From: Algoriphagus taiwanensis
GTDB taxonomy: Bacteria > Bacteroidota > Bacteroidia > Cytophagales > Cyclobacteriaceae
Reading direction: 5' to 3'
DNA: 64,000 bases
NCBI RefSeq assembly: GCF_036245645.1
Contig: NZ_BTPE01000006.1
Coordinates: 1 to 64,000, forward strand
Positions 51,119-60,829 of this stretch are shown here, one piece after another. A program made the translations under genes and the position numbers. The notes beneath the pieces are model-generated. The model worked only from the letters and a program-made list of their open reading frames with translations. It was not told where the DNA came from and ran no database searches. Within the stretch, counting starts at the first letter, position 1. Every line of letters starts with the position of its first letter.

Positions 51119-52472
51119 GGTTGAAAATCAATTCATAGACAGTCTTCACCATGATCTCCATGTCCAAAAGGAAAGACCAGTTGTTGATGTAAAAATAATC
51201 CAGGCGCACTCTGGAGCGGATTTGATGGGGATTTTCGATCTCTCCACGATACCCTCTTACTTGGGCTAGGCCTGTGATTCCCGGGCGGATTTTATGACGG
51301 GAGTTGTATCGCTCAATTTGAGTTTTGAAGGTCTCATTCATCGGAATCGTATGAGGCCGTGGACCCACGATGGACATATCCCCGCTCAATACATTGAGAA
51401 ACTGCGGCATTTCGTCCAATGAAGTATTCCGGAGAAAAGCTCCTATTCGGGTGACTCTTGGATCATTTTTAGTAGCCTGCTTAGTATCTGCGTAATCATT
51501 GGGAGTCATCGATCTAAACTTCAGACAGTTGAATACCCGGTTGTTTACGCCATTTCTTTTCTGAATGAAAAAGATCGGACCTTTGGACTCGAGTTTGATT
51601 AAAATTCCGACAAGTGGAATCAGCCAAGAAAGAATAAAGAGGGTCACCAGACTGGCAAACATCAGGTCGAATGCCCGCTTGGCCAAGCTGTTGATCGGAT
51701 GATCTAGCGGGATATCATTGACATTGATGACAAAAAAGTCTCCATATCGGGAGAAAGAGAGGTTTTTCTCCAACTGCAAGCTTCCACCCGGTATCATCTT
51801 CACCTTGATGTAATTCTCATCCGCAAAGTCAATCACCTTCTTCACCAAGCTTGGTTCCAAATGCTCATGAATATAAATCAAATCCAAATCCAGCCTTGGT
51901 GCCTGCTCGAAAAAGGTCGAAATTCCTCCGCGGGTTTGGTTGCAGTCTGCCAAATCATCAAAATATCCCAGGAAGTTGATTCCAAAATCCTTTCTGATTT
52001 TGAACACATCGGCGAGTCTTGGACTAGTGCCTCCTTTGCCCACAATGACAGCATTTCGATAGTTTTTGCCCTGAATCCGATAAACTCTCAGAGCCATATG
52101 GGTACCTACTCGGAATGAGCCCATAAACAGCAGCAGCAAGCCCCCGAATCCAAGCATCTGAAGCCATCTGTTGTCTTCTGATTCAATCGGAGTCCAAAGA
52201 ATAGCCATGACTGCCAAAAACCAGAAAAGAGTAATGCCCAAATTTCTCAGCGTGTGGTCATACTCTTCAGTTCTGCCGATTTTATAATCTTTTCTCAAAA
52301 CCGAAATCAACATCCATGCACCCGCCAAAGGCAGATACGCCAAAAAGTCAATTTGATTCAAAAGACCAAGCTTCTCCAGAAGAAAATCTGCAATCCATAG
52401 GGTGAAAAGAACTACGAAAAAATCGGCTAGCGTAAATAACCAGGGAAAATAGATATCGAATCTTCTCTTCAT
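51102..52472 (-). CDS. Exopolysaccharide priming glycosyl-1-phosphate transferase
   Basis: A 456-aa WcaJ/WbaP-type polyprenyl-phosphate sugar-1-phosphate transferase. Four or five N-terminal helices and a CoA-binding-like domain (AVIVGKGGTSPRLADVF) precede the catalytic bacterial-sugar-transferase domain with KRAFDLMFASLVTLF, RNGVNNRVFNCLKFRSM, LRNTSLDEMPQFLNV and GDMSIVGPRPHTI. It starts repeat-unit assembly on undecaprenyl phosphate. First gene of a short leftward surface-glycan cluster with the zinc-ribbon methyltransferase. Confidence 0.92.
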   Translation of the reverse strand: MKRRFDIYFPWLFTLADFFVVLFTLWIADFLLEKLGLLNQIDFLAYLPLAGAWMLISVLRKDYKIGRTEEYDHTLRNLGITLFWFLAVMAILWTPIESEDNRWLQMLGFGGLLLLFMGSFRVGTHMALRVYRIQGKNYRNAVIVGKGGTSPRLADVFKIRKDFGINFLGYFDDLADCNQTRGGISTFFEQAPRLDLDLIYIHEHLEPSLVKKVIDFADENYIKVKMIPGGSLQLEKNLSFSRYGDFFVINVNDIPLDHPINSLAKRAFDLMFASLVTLFILSWLIPLVGILIKLESKGPIFFIQKRNGVNNRVFNCLKFRSMTPNDYADTKQATKNDPRVTRIGAFLRNTSLDEMPQFLNVLSGDMSIVGPRPHTIPMNETFKTQIERYNSRHKIRPGITGLAQVRGYRGEIENPHQIRSRVRLDYFYINNWSFLLDMEIMVKTVYELIFNRENAY

Positions 52473-52621
52473 AAAAATTGGTGATTCCTTAATGGGCTTA
52501 TTTGCAAAACCGTTAAAATTCTATGCCATTTTTGGTTTTGCGACCTAAAATTAAGAAAGAAATTATCAAGCATGCTTACTTTTGAGATTATTTGTCAATT
52601 CTTCACGCCTTTCGGCCAGCC

Positions 52622-53293
52622 ATGCAATTTATCCGACATCTTTTTGCCTCCTCAGACCATCCTCACTCATTGGGTGCCAAATTCAGAAAGCAAAGACTGG
52701 CAAAATTTGAAAAGCTTTTTTTCAGAAACTTCCGCCTCGAAAAGCCCATCCACATTCTCGATGTAGGAGGAACGGACTATTTCTGGAAACAAAGTCAGAT
52801 TCCCCAAATCCCCAATCTCACGATCACCCTTTTGAACCTTCATAAGGAAAATCCTAAGCATCCTCACATCGGATCTGTCATTGGAGATGCTACCCACATG
52901 CCGGAATTTGAAGACGGAAGCTTTGACTTGGTCTTTTCCAACTCGGTCATTGAGCACTTGTACACCTACGAAAACCAAGAGAAAATGGCAAAGGAAATTC
53001 AGCGGGTAGGGAAAAAATATTTCATTCAGACTCCCAATAAATATTTCCCGATTGAGGCTCACTACGCCGTTCCTTTTGCCCAATATCTACCCGACAGACT
53101 GCTTTTTTCTTTGCTTACCAAGACACCCATCAGCAGAATGAAAAGATGGGAACCAAGTCAAGCCGAGCAATACATCAAAGAAATCAGGCTGCTCAATGAG
53201 AAGGAAATGAAAGAACTTTTCCCGGGTGGAAAAATCCTCAAAGAAAAAGTAGGCGGATTGACCAAATCACTGACCGCTCACAACCTCCGCTAA
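52622..53293 (+). CDS. Class I SAM methyltransferase
   Basis: A 223-aa Methyltransf_11-like protein. Motif I is HILDVGGTDYFW (a GGT in place of GxG), followed by the acidic ITLLNL, FEDGSFDLVFSNSVIEHLYT (motif IV) and the later NKYFPIEAHYAVPF. Start set at ATG 52622 (MQFIRHLFASS); the frame from 52592 adds ten residues. It diverges from the priming transferase and converges with the ABC gene, overlapping its stop by four bases. Probably in glycan or lipid modification. Confidence 0.82.
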   Translation: MQFIRHLFASSDHPHSLGAKFRKQRLAKFEKLFFRNFRLEKPIHILDVGGTDYFWKQSQIPQIPNLTITLLNLHKENPKHPHIGSVIGDATHMPEFEDGSFDLVFSNSVIEHLYTYENQEKMAKEIQRVGKKYFIQTPNKYFPIEAHYAVPFAQYLPDRLLFSLLTKTPISRMKRWEPSQAEQYIKEIRLLNEKEMKELFPGGKILKEKVGGLTKSLTAHNLR

Positions 53294-55077
53294 TCAGCAA
53301 ACTGCAGTCGGACCAAGTTGGCGTAAAAGCCCTCCTTTTCCTGAATCAATTCCTGATGGCTTCCTTGCTCCACGATACGGCCTTCACTGAGCACGTAGAT
53401 TCGATCTACTTTTCTGATCGTAGCCAGACGGTGAGCTATGATAATCGTCGTTCGCCCTTTCATCAGTTCATCCAGTGCTTCTTGCACCAAAGCCTCAGAC
53501 TCTGCGTCCAAAGAGGAGGTAGCTTCATCCAAAATTAAAATAGCCGGGTCTTTCAAAATCGCCCGGGCAATGGCCACTCGCTGTCTTTGACCTCCTGAAA
53601 GCTTCACTCCCCGCTCACCGACCAAAGTATCCAAACCTTCCGGAAACTGAGAAATAAACTGCCAGGCATTGGCTTTTTTGGCAGCAGCGATTAATTCTTC
53701 TTCTTTAGCCTCCGGCTTGGCATAGGCGATATTCTCACGGATAGAGCCTCCAAAAAGCAAAACCTCCTGAGGGACAATACCGACCTTGCTTCGCAGGGCT
53801 TTCAGATCCCAATCCTCCACATTTCGGTCATCTACTCTTATCTCGCCTGTCTCGCAGGAGTAAAACCGGAGGAGTAATTGAATAATGGTGGACTTCCCAG
53901 CTCCTGAGTGTCCGGCCAAAGCGACTTTTTCACCCGGATTGACCAAGAAAGAAATGGATTTCAATACCTGAATCTCAGGCCGGGTTGGGTATCGGAATCC
54001 CACCTGATCAAATTCAATTTTACCTTCAAATCGGACGGCCTTGCTTCCTCCTTCCGCCTCTGTCTCCTCGCCCAAGATCTCCAATACCCGCTCAGAGCTA
54101 CCGATCGCTTTCTGCAATTGGGAATAAATATCCCCCAAGCCCGCTATCGATCCTCCGATAAAGGTGGTGTAAAGCACAAAGGAAACCAGCTCTCCCACAC
54201 TCATCTCTCCCGAAGCGACCAAGCTCGCGCCGTACCACATCACTCCCACTATACCGCCAAAAAGAGCAAAAATGATGAAGGAAATAAATGCACCCCGGTA
54301 CTTGGCAGTGGTCAACGCTACTTTCACTACTCGATTGAGTCCCTTTCCATAGCGATCAGACTCGTAGGCTTCTCCCACAAAAGACTTGACCGTGCTGATC
54401 GACTGAAGGGTCTCCTCCACAATTACATTGGCGCCGGCCAGCTCATCCTGGGTCTTTTTGGAAAGCCTGCGGATAAATCTTCCGAAAACCATGGCTATCA
54501 CTACCAATACCGGAAAAGTCCCCAGCATAAAGAGTGTCAGCTTGGGGGTATTGACCAAGAGAAAGCCTACCCCAGCCACAAGGGTAATGACCTGACGAAA
54601 CAGCTCTGCCAAAGTTGTGGAAAAAGTATCCTGGAGCTGACTGACATCAGCCGTAATCCTACTGATCAGCTCTCCTGTCCTTCTACGATCAAAGAAAGTC
54701 ATCGGAAGCCTCACCAATCTGGAATAGAGCGCCTGCCGGATATCCCGCATAGAGCGCTCAGATACCAAGGCAAAAAGCCAAACCCGGAAAAAGGAGAATA
54801 TACTCTGCACCGCCAAGATGGCTATCAATATCAAGGCAATGGAATTCACATCGGTGACAATCCACTCACTGCCCTGGGCTGTATCAATCAGCTTGCCGGC
54901 TACATAAGGAAAAGTAAGAAGGGTAAGCGAAGAAAATAGGAGAAAAACCAATCCTCCGAAAAAAGCCCATCTGTAAGGCATCAAAAAGCTGAAAATCCCT
55001 CCCAGCTTGCTTAGATTCTGCTTGTTCAACTTCCGCTTCTCTTCAGGCTCCAGAGCAGTTCCTCTTTGTTTTGCCAT
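53290..55077 (-). CDS. ABC exporter, full half-transporter (MsbA/ABCB-like)
   Basis: A 595-aa fused permease-ATPase. Six membrane helices (about 28-330) precede an ATPase with Walker A AGHSGAGKSTIIQLL, signature KLSGGQRQRVAIARAI, Walker B LILDEATSSLDAES and H-loop IIAHRLATI. As a homodimer it would flip or export a lipid or lipid-linked substrate. MsbA-like; adjacency to glycan genes hints at a polysaccharide-linked substrate but does not prove it. Confidence 0.92.
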   Translation of the reverse strand: MAKQRGTALEPEEKRKLNKQNLSKLGGIFSFLMPYRWAFFGGLVFLLFSSLTLLTFPYVAGKLIDTAQGSEWIVTDVNSIALILIAILAVQSIFSFFRVWLFALVSERSMRDIRQALYSRLVRLPMTFFDRRRTGELISRITADVSQLQDTFSTTLAELFRQVITLVAGVGFLLVNTPKLTLFMLGTFPVLVVIAMVFGRFIRRLSKKTQDELAGANVIVEETLQSISTVKSFVGEAYESDRYGKGLNRVVKVALTTAKYRGAFISFIIFALFGGIVGVMWYGASLVASGEMSVGELVSFVLYTTFIGGSIAGLGDIYSQLQKAIGSSERVLEILGEETEAEGGSKAVRFEGKIEFDQVGFRYPTRPEIQVLKSISFLVNPGEKVALAGHSGAGKSTIIQLLLRFYSCETGEIRVDDRNVEDWDLKALRSKVGIVPQEVLLFGGSIRENIAYAKPEAKEEELIAAAKKANAWQFISQFPEGLDTLVGERGVKLSGGQRQRVAIARAILKDPAILILDEATSSLDAESEALVQEALDELMKGRTTIIIAHRLATIRKVDRIYVLSEGRIVEQGSHQELIQEKEGFYANLVRLQFAD

Positions 55078-55136
55078 TTTTTATTTGGTGATCAAGGAGC
55101 AAAAGTAGGGCTTTGCAAACAGAAATGACAATAAAA

Positions 55137-56288
55137 TCATAGATCAGACGCATTCCTTTTGGACAAATCCCCCAGCAGCCGATGAGCCAATGACTCCCCC
55201 AATGCTGCCGAATGCTTAAATCCGTGTCCCGAACACGCCGAAACTAAAAGAGCTGCCGGGTCCTGATTCAAAGGCTCGATGACAAAGCGAGCATCTTCCG
55301 TGACTGTATAAAAACAAACTTCAGACCGGATAAAATGGGGCCTCAAACCGGAAATTCTTCCTTCTACTTTTTGATCCCAAAACTCTTTCTGCTCCTCCCG
55401 ACTTACTTCTCGCCTAAGCAAATCCGGGTGATCAATATCCACAAAAGACTCGGTAGCCATCTTGACCGACTGTCCATCCAAAGAAGGAAACCCATAAATA
55501 AAATCCTCTGCCTTGGGTCCGAAACCCCACATCCAAACGGGACTATCCTCCCAGCCCGGGAATTCCGAATCGATTTCAATCCAGTGAAGAACCTGTCTGC
55601 AGATTTTAAACCGGGTTTTTGACTTTTCTGGTAAAAAGTCTTTTATCCACCCTCCTGACGAAATGAGGATTCTTCTTGCACTGTAGGTTGCCTTGGAGGT
55701 TTGGAGGCAAAAAAGACCCGTTTCCTTTTTAATGTCCAGCACAGGGGAGTCAAACTCTACTCTTGCCCCGTTTTCCTGAGCAAGGCGAAGATGCGTAGCA
55801 ATTGCCAATTCAGGCCGGAGGTAGCCGGCTTCTTTTTCCCAATATACCCTTCCCGTGTTGGGAACCTGAAAGGCAGGAAACACGCTATTTACTTCATCAA
55901 GTGTTGGCAAAGAATGGGAGATGTGATGGTTTTGGGCAAATCGAACCGTTCGGTCCCAGAATCCTTCCGAGCCATGCTTGGCCCAGGGCTTTTCTCCTGA
56001 ATCGATCAGAATCCCTCCTGTCTGGGAAAAAATCCGGACTCCACTTTTTGCTTCGAGTTGCCTCCAAAGCTCATGAGAGCGCTTGGCCAAGGCCACGTAG
56101 TCCTCCCCTTCTCCCACAGCCAATCGGGTGATTCTGCTCTCTCCATGACTTGAACCCATCGTATGCGGAGGATGGAATCGATCCAGACCAAGGATCTTAT
56201 AACCGGATTGGCTCAAGTGGTACAAAGTCGAACTTCCAACCGCACCGAGGCCAATTACAGCTACATCAAAGATTTCCTGTTTTTCCAT
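55137..56288 (-). CDS. MSOX/SolA-type FAD oxidase
   Basis: A 383-aa flavoprotein of the monomeric sarcosine oxidase / N-methyl-L-tryptophan oxidase group. FAD motif VAVIGLGAVGSSTLYHLSQS, next FHPPHTMGSSHGESRITR, late motif SGHGFKHSAALGE. Cys325 in EVCFYTVTED corresponds to the Cys that covalently binds FAD in MSOX (CMYT). Start ATG 56288 (MEKQEIFDV). It should oxidise N-methyl or related amines with O2, releasing H2O2. Substrate undetermined. Confidence 0.88.
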   Translation of the reverse strand: MEKQEIFDVAVIGLGAVGSSTLYHLSQSGYKILGLDRFHPPHTMGSSHGESRITRLAVGEGEDYVALAKRSHELWRQLEAKSGVRIFSQTGGILIDSGEKPWAKHGSEGFWDRTVRFAQNHHISHSLPTLDEVNSVFPAFQVPNTGRVYWEKEAGYLRPELAIATHLRLAQENGARVEFDSPVLDIKKETGLFCLQTSKATYSARRILISSGGWIKDFLPEKSKTRFKICRQVLHWIEIDSEFPGWEDSPVWMWGFGPKAEDFIYGFPSLDGQSVKMATESFVDIDHPDLLRREVSREEQKEFWDQKVEGRISGLRPHFIRSEVCFYTVTEDARFVIEPLNQDPAALLVSACSGHGFKHSAALGESLAHRLLGDLSKRNASDL

Positions 56289-56330
56289 CCTGAGAATCAA
56301 TTTGCCACAAGGTAGGGACTGTGGGCAATC

Positions 56331-56357
56331 AAAAAAAAGCCGGAATCAAATCCGGCG
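56331..56357 (-). terminator. Terminator of the coiled-coil gene
   Basis: On the minus strand GCCGGATTTGATTCCGGC is followed by eight T. It ends the gene at 56363-56956 and lies before the oxidase start. Confidence 0.9.
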
Positions 56358-56362
56358 GTATG

Positions 56363-56956
56363 TCAACTTTTTCCCATCTGGGCATCGATAAGCTCTCTCT
56401 TGAGCTTTCGTTCGCGCTCTAGGGTATTTTTGCGATGCTGATCAAATTCCTCCTGGACATCTTCCAAATCCTTTTGGGCTTTTTTGATCTTGCTGAAACT
56501 GCGGAAATACTGCAGAGAGAAAAAGGCAAGAAAGCCAGCCAAAACCGTCACCAAAGTCCACATCATGGAGGAATAAACGGTCTTTTGAATATTCATTCCC
56601 AAAAAGGAAAAGCTCTCTTTGGCTTCAATGGCAGCCTCCTTTTCTTCAAGGGCTTGATTTAGGGATTGGGTTATCGTCTGGATACTGTCAGTTTTGGCGA
56701 TTTGGGCGTTCTTCAAATCCCCAACTTGCACTCTCATGGTTTTGAGGGAATCCAAAATATTGGATTTGAGTTTTTCCAGATTTGCCTTTTTTACCACTTC
56801 GTATTCCTGAAAATTATTGGAAACCCGATAGATGTATTCAAACTGACTTTCGATGGTACCGGAGTTAAGTGAGTTTTCGGGGGTACTTTCTTCTTGAGCA
56901 AGAGTGCAAAAGAAAACACCAAAAAGAAGGGGTAGAATAAGTGAAATTTTTTTCAT
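56363..56956 (-). CDS. Exported membrane protein with coiled coil, 197 aa
   Basis: Start set at ATG 56956 because MKKISLILPLLFGVFFCTLA forms a signal sequence; the longer frame prepends a basic leader. The mature part is a coiled coil (about 45-110, VVKKANLEKLKSNILDSLKT, NQALEEKEAAIEAKE), one membrane helix (MWTLVTVLAGFLAFFSLQYF about 130-150) and a second coiled coil (KIKKAQKDLEDVQEEFDQHR) in the cytoplasm. No known family; a scaffold or sensor-linker is plausible. Confidence 0.65.
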   Translation of the reverse strand: MKKISLILPLLFGVFFCTLAQEESTPENSLNSGTIESQFEYIYRVSNNFQEYEVVKKANLEKLKSNILDSLKTMRVQVGDLKNAQIAKTDSIQTITQSLNQALEEKEAAIEAKESFSFLGMNIQKTVYSSMMWTLVTVLAGFLAFFSLQYFRSFSKIKKAQKDLEDVQEEFDQHRKNTLERERKLKRELIDAQMGKS

Positions 56957-57286
56957 CCAGATATTATTTCGGGTGGTTTTCAATTCGGTTTTCAATAAAC
57001 GTGCCTTTTTGAACCCAAAAGCATTTTTTTTCAAGTTTAAGCCATTTGGGAAATAAAATCACCCAAAAACTGGGCTTTCTCTCTTATGGCAAAAACAACA
57101 TTTCAAGAATAATATTGATTTCCAATGATTTATAGTAAATTTCTTAGACTTTTCCACAAGCAATTGCCCATTGAAGGAATAGAAAAAGGAGTTTAGGATG
57201 GGCTTGGGCAGGTACTGTTTGCCGGAGATTGGACAGCTTATTGAAGCTTTTTCTAAGCTGGATTTAATGTAAAACCCGATCATCAG
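56957..57286. other. Promoter-bearing gap between divergent genes
   Basis: About 330 AT-rich bases separate the coiled-coil gene (-) from the 1157-aa gene (+). I see no strong hairpin, repeat or convincing ORF; a 74-codon minus-strand frame (57059-57283) has poor composition. It must hold both promoters. Confidence 0.5.
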
Positions 57287-60200
57287 ATGAAACTGAGAAC
57301 TTTTAAAATCTGGCTTTTTTTGCTTCCATTGGTGGGAGTTTTAGGAGTCCTTCTTTTTGTCCAATCCACCAACAACCGGGAGGAACTGGAGCAACAGCAC
57401 ATTCGGAGCATTGCCTCCCTGAGCAAGGATATTCCGGCTGCTTTGGCAGACTATCTGGTTCGTGTGGACACCTACATTCTGAGGAAAGCATTTGGTGAGC
57501 TTGAAGGAGATTTGGGTCAAAATGCCCGAGATGTGCAGGCCTATTTGTCGGGCTTTGAACCAGAAATCCTTTCTCTTCGGTTTGTCGAAAAGTCGAATTT
57601 GCCAGCAGAAACTTTTGAAATTCAAAAAACAAACGTAAGGATACGGAATCGGCCCATTCAAGTCCGGAAAGAGCTTTTAGCCAAATTCAATCAGGCCATC
57701 ACCTCCAAAAGCTTTATCTCAGGAAATCCTCAAAGTGGAGAGAATATCTTACTTATCGATTTGGATGTACCTATCCGGGAGCTATTCCGAAAGCTGGAGA
57801 AAAATGATTACACCTTTCAGCAGTTTTTCCTTACCGATGCCAAAGGAATTATCCTCTATCCTAAAGAGGAAGAAGGCTCTCAGATTTTTGATCCCAAGTC
57901 CGGGGCAAAGGCTGACTCCTTGGTCAGCTACAAATCCGGAATTTCCATCCAAAACATCAATTACAATCAGAGCGTCTATCGGGCCTATAGCCAAAGCATC
58001 AATCTCGACCCTCTCCAGCTTTATTTTGTGGGGATCTATGACGATGCCTATTTTCAAAAGGTAGGACTGAGAATCAATTACAACCTACTCAGTATCCTGC
58101 TTTTTACTCTGGTGGTCCTTATTGCGTCTTTGCCCATCCTCACCCTGGTCAATCTGGGCAAAGGTGACAAGCTTTCTCAGTCCCGAATTATCCAAGTGGG
58201 TATCTCTCTGATGGCTTTGGCAGTGGTGATCGGGTTTTCTCTTTCTTTTACCAAAAACCGTATCATCCCGGTTGATACCCTTCATCGGGAAATCCAACAG
58301 GCGGTAAGGGAATTTGGCACCAAAATCTCCCACTATGATTCCCTTCTGGAAAAATGGGATGGAGAAAAACCTCTGACTCCCAATCAGGTCAATGAATACA
58401 TCCTTATTGATTCTAAAAATGGCTTCGTCCGGAATATTCTTTTCGTAGGGAATAGCAATACACCTGCGCTTCAGGTAAAATTTGATGAAGGCATCTCTTT
58501 CATCGATCTAAAAGATCGGGCCTATGTGAATTACTTCAATACTGAGGGAGATTCCTCCCGATTTATCAGCTCTCATTACAGCCGGGGAAGTGGTGACTTG
58601 GAGTCGGTGATCTCGCATCAAATTGAAAATGGCTTGGTCAAGGCAATCACCTATACCCCCGGGCTTAGTGAGGTACTGCGAGAGGATTTTCGGATTTTAC
58701 TGGTCAAAGATGACGGTTCTCTATTGTACAAAACCGAAAAGGTGGAATCCTCGATTTCCAATTTGGAAGAGTCAGTCAGTCAGGATAAATGGAGGGAAAT
58801 CCAGAGCCTGATGCTCAACAACCGGGAAATCTCCCAAACTATCCAATTGGAAAGCCCCATCTACCTCAATGGCCACCATTACACTGCCCTGCTCAGCAGA
58901 GTGGAAAATGAAAACTTTGATCACTCCCTTTGGAGTATTTTCATGGTCAATACCAACCTTTACCATGTCTTCTCCGCACTTACCTCACTGGAAGGCATCC
59001 TCTTCATTCTGGGATATTTCCTGTTTCTGCTCGGTACACTGCTACTTCAGCAGGCCGTCCGGAAAAATGAAAATCGACAAGGGTTTAAGTCCTTCCTTTT
59101 TGACTGGCTAGTCCCCACCAAAAACCGGCAGGGAAAACTGTTTTTCCTGATGATTTTTTATTTCGGACAGTTTCTGGTCATTCTGGGAATCCTTGTAGCT
59201 ATTGATCTCAATCATCTCCAGACACTTTTCCTTCTTATTTTCTCTACCCTGCAGATATCCTTTGCCAACTTGCTGATGGCAAAGCTGGAAAATGTCCGAA
59301 AAAAAGACATTCCCAGAGAGATGACTGCCATTTTCCTGCTGGGAATCACGCTATTGCTGTTTTCCTTGGGAATCAATCCCGAAACCGGCCGAGCCATGGG
59401 AATCCTTTCAATCTATGGCTTGATTTTTTCGATCCTTGGATTTAAAACGATCAAATATGATTTTTTGAAATTCGAAAAAATCGGTTCCCAAAATCAACTC
59501 TCTTTATATCTCCTGGTCTGGTTTTTCATGATTGGGTTCTTTCCCGGATATCTCATTCAATCGAAAACACAAAAATTTGAGCAGGTTATCTGGAACAGTC
59601 AATCTCGATCCAATCCCATCATCCACGGTGGCGGTTTTGAAATCTACGAAAAGGCACGCCGCAGCATGATGGTGGCCCTGACTGACCCTTTTGACCCCAA
59701 AATCCAGAACTTCATTGCTCCCGATCAATCCTTGGTAAAAGCGGCTTGGGAAGGTCAGCCTTTCCGTCTTACCAGCAATTGGATTCCTTTTTTCTTCTTT
59801 GGAATACTTCTGATACTCACTTTTTTCATCATTCGCTGGATTCAAGACTCGATTTTCTTCGATTTCAATCCCCATTTTTCCCAAAAACCCATCCATACTG
59901 GCCCTTTCAACTACATCTGCTGCATCAATACCGATCAAATATCAGATGAGATCTACAGTGCCCATACCAGGAAGTTGGACTTCCAGTTTGAACCTTTACC
60001 CAAAGAGGAGGAAATCGGAGAAAGTGAATCCTTTCTTTTTCTTCATGTCCACTGCCTGGATGACCTGATGGGACTGGCAAAAATCCTGGGGAAAATCAAG
60101 AAAATGGGCGGTACTGTCACCATCTACTCCGGTACCTTGTGGAAGCAGCTCTATGCATCTCTGCAGTCAGACCGGGAAAAAACGGTTTTTTCAGAAGCCT

Positions 60201-60760
60201 TCTCCGATTTCAATTTCAGTGTCGAGGAAATCCATGACCCTTATTCCCTAGGCCTTGACTCAGAGAAGAACAGTCTAACGCAAGTGAAGTTGAAAAAAGC
60301 CTTCTATGCCAATATTTGGTCGGAATTGAGCCTGGAGGAGAAGCTGGTGTGCTACTATTATGCAGAGGCAGGCTTCTTTAATCCTGCTGCGGAAAGCACA
60401 CTAATGGACCTAGCTCAAAAGGGCATCATCAAGGAAAATCCGGAATCCAAGGAGGAAGGGGGATGGAGAGAATGGCGTTTATTCAGTCGCGTTTTCAGGC
60501 AATTCATCCTTTCCAACACGAGCAAAGAAGAGGTTCAGCTTTTTGAGGATTACGAGAAGAAAAACGGCAATGTAACGGTAGTCCGTACTGCAGCCATCAG
60601 TTTTGTTTTGATTTGTATCGCGATGGTAGGGATTTTTGACCGGGCCTTTTTCAATGAAGCCTACGCCTATCTCACGGGAGGATTGGGAATCTTGGGTACC
60701 CTCTACTCCATGTTTAATCAGGGCATTTCGGGGCTTCTGAAAGGAAAACCCAAACCATAG
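57287..60760 (+). CDS. Very large membrane protein with two extracytoplasmic domains, 1157 aa
   Basis: I do not recognise this protein. A hydrophobic N-terminus (8-26) is followed by a Cache-like extracytoplasmic region (about 27-263, with FFLTDAKGIILYPKEEE typical of ligand domains), two helices (264-290, 301-322), a second extracytoplasmic region (323-562), then seven or more helices (about 563-588, 616-638, 641-663, 680-696, 703-722, 738-757, 830-850). The cytoplasmic part (851-1099) includes SFLFLHVHCLDDLMGLAKIL and a winged-helix-like LSLEEKLVCYYYAEAGFFNP then MDLAQKGII. Two C-terminal helices (1100-1118, 1128-1148) close it. No kinase, cyclase, HAMP or chemotaxis module is visible. It is 69 bases from a TPR gene and might be functionally linked. 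Confidence 0.75.
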   Translation: MKLRTFKIWLFLLPLVGVLGVLLFVQSTNNREELEQQHIRSIASLSKDIPAALADYLVRVDTYILRKAFGELEGDLGQNARDVQAYLSGFEPEILSLRFVEKSNLPAETFEIQKTNVRIRNRPIQVRKELLAKFNQAITSKSFISGNPQSGENILLIDLDVPIRELFRKLEKNDYTFQQFFLTDAKGIILYPKEEEGSQIFDPKSGAKADSLVSYKSGISIQNINYNQSVYRAYSQSINLDPLQLYFVGIYDDAYFQKVGLRINYNLLSILLFTLVVLIASLPILTLVNLGKGDKLSQSRIIQVGISLMALAVVIGFSLSFTKNRIIPVDTLHREIQQAVREFGTKISHYDSLLEKWDGEKPLTPNQVNEYILIDSKNGFVRNILFVGNSNTPALQVKFDEGISFIDLKDRAYVNYFNTEGDSSRFISSHYSRGSGDLESVISHQIENGLVKAITYTPGLSEVLREDFRILLVKDDGSLLYKTEKVESSISNLEESVSQDKWREIQSLMLNNREISQTIQLESPIYLNGHHYTALLSRVENENFDHSLWSIFMVNTNLYHVFSALTSLEGILFILGYFLFLLGTLLLQQAVRKNENRQGFKSFLFDWLVPTKNRQGKLFFLMIFYFGQFLVILGILVAIDLNHLQTLFLLIFSTLQISFANLLMAKLENVRKKDIPREMTAIFLLGITLLLFSLGINPETGRAMGILSIYGLIFSILGFKTIKYDFLKFEKIGSQNQLSLYLLVWFFMIGFFPGYLIQSKTQKFEQVIWNSQSRSNPIIHGGGFEIYEKARRSMMVALTDPFDPKIQNFIAPDQSLVKAAWEGQPFRLTSNWIPFFFFGILLILTFFIIRWIQDSIFFDFNPHFSQKPIHTGPFNYICCINTDQISDEIYSAHTRKLDFQFEPLPKEEEIGESESFLFLHVHCLDDLMGLAKILGKIKKMGGTVTIYSGTLWKQLYASLQSDREKTVFSEAFSDFNFSVEEIHDPYSLGLDSEKNSLTQVKLKKAFYANIWSELSLEEKLVCYYYAEAGFFNPAAESTLMDLAQKGIIKENPESKEEGGWREWRLFSRVFRQFILSNTSKEEVQLFEDYEKKNGNVTVVRTAAISFVLICIAMVGIFDRAFFNEAYAYLTGGLGILGTLYSMFNQGISGLLKGKPKP

Positions 60761-60829
60761 ACGGAATTATTTGATGAATTGCTAGGGCAAAGACCTTCCG
60801 GAAATTAGTTTAGTCGAAAAGTTTCTCTC

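Noticed and set aside
53908..54939. 343-codon open frame on the plus strand
   Set aside because: Antisense to the ABC exporter, whose Walker and signature motifs are intact.
57059..57283. 74-codon minus-strand frame
   Set aside because: Composition is unlike real proteins and it occupies the promoter gap between divergent genes.
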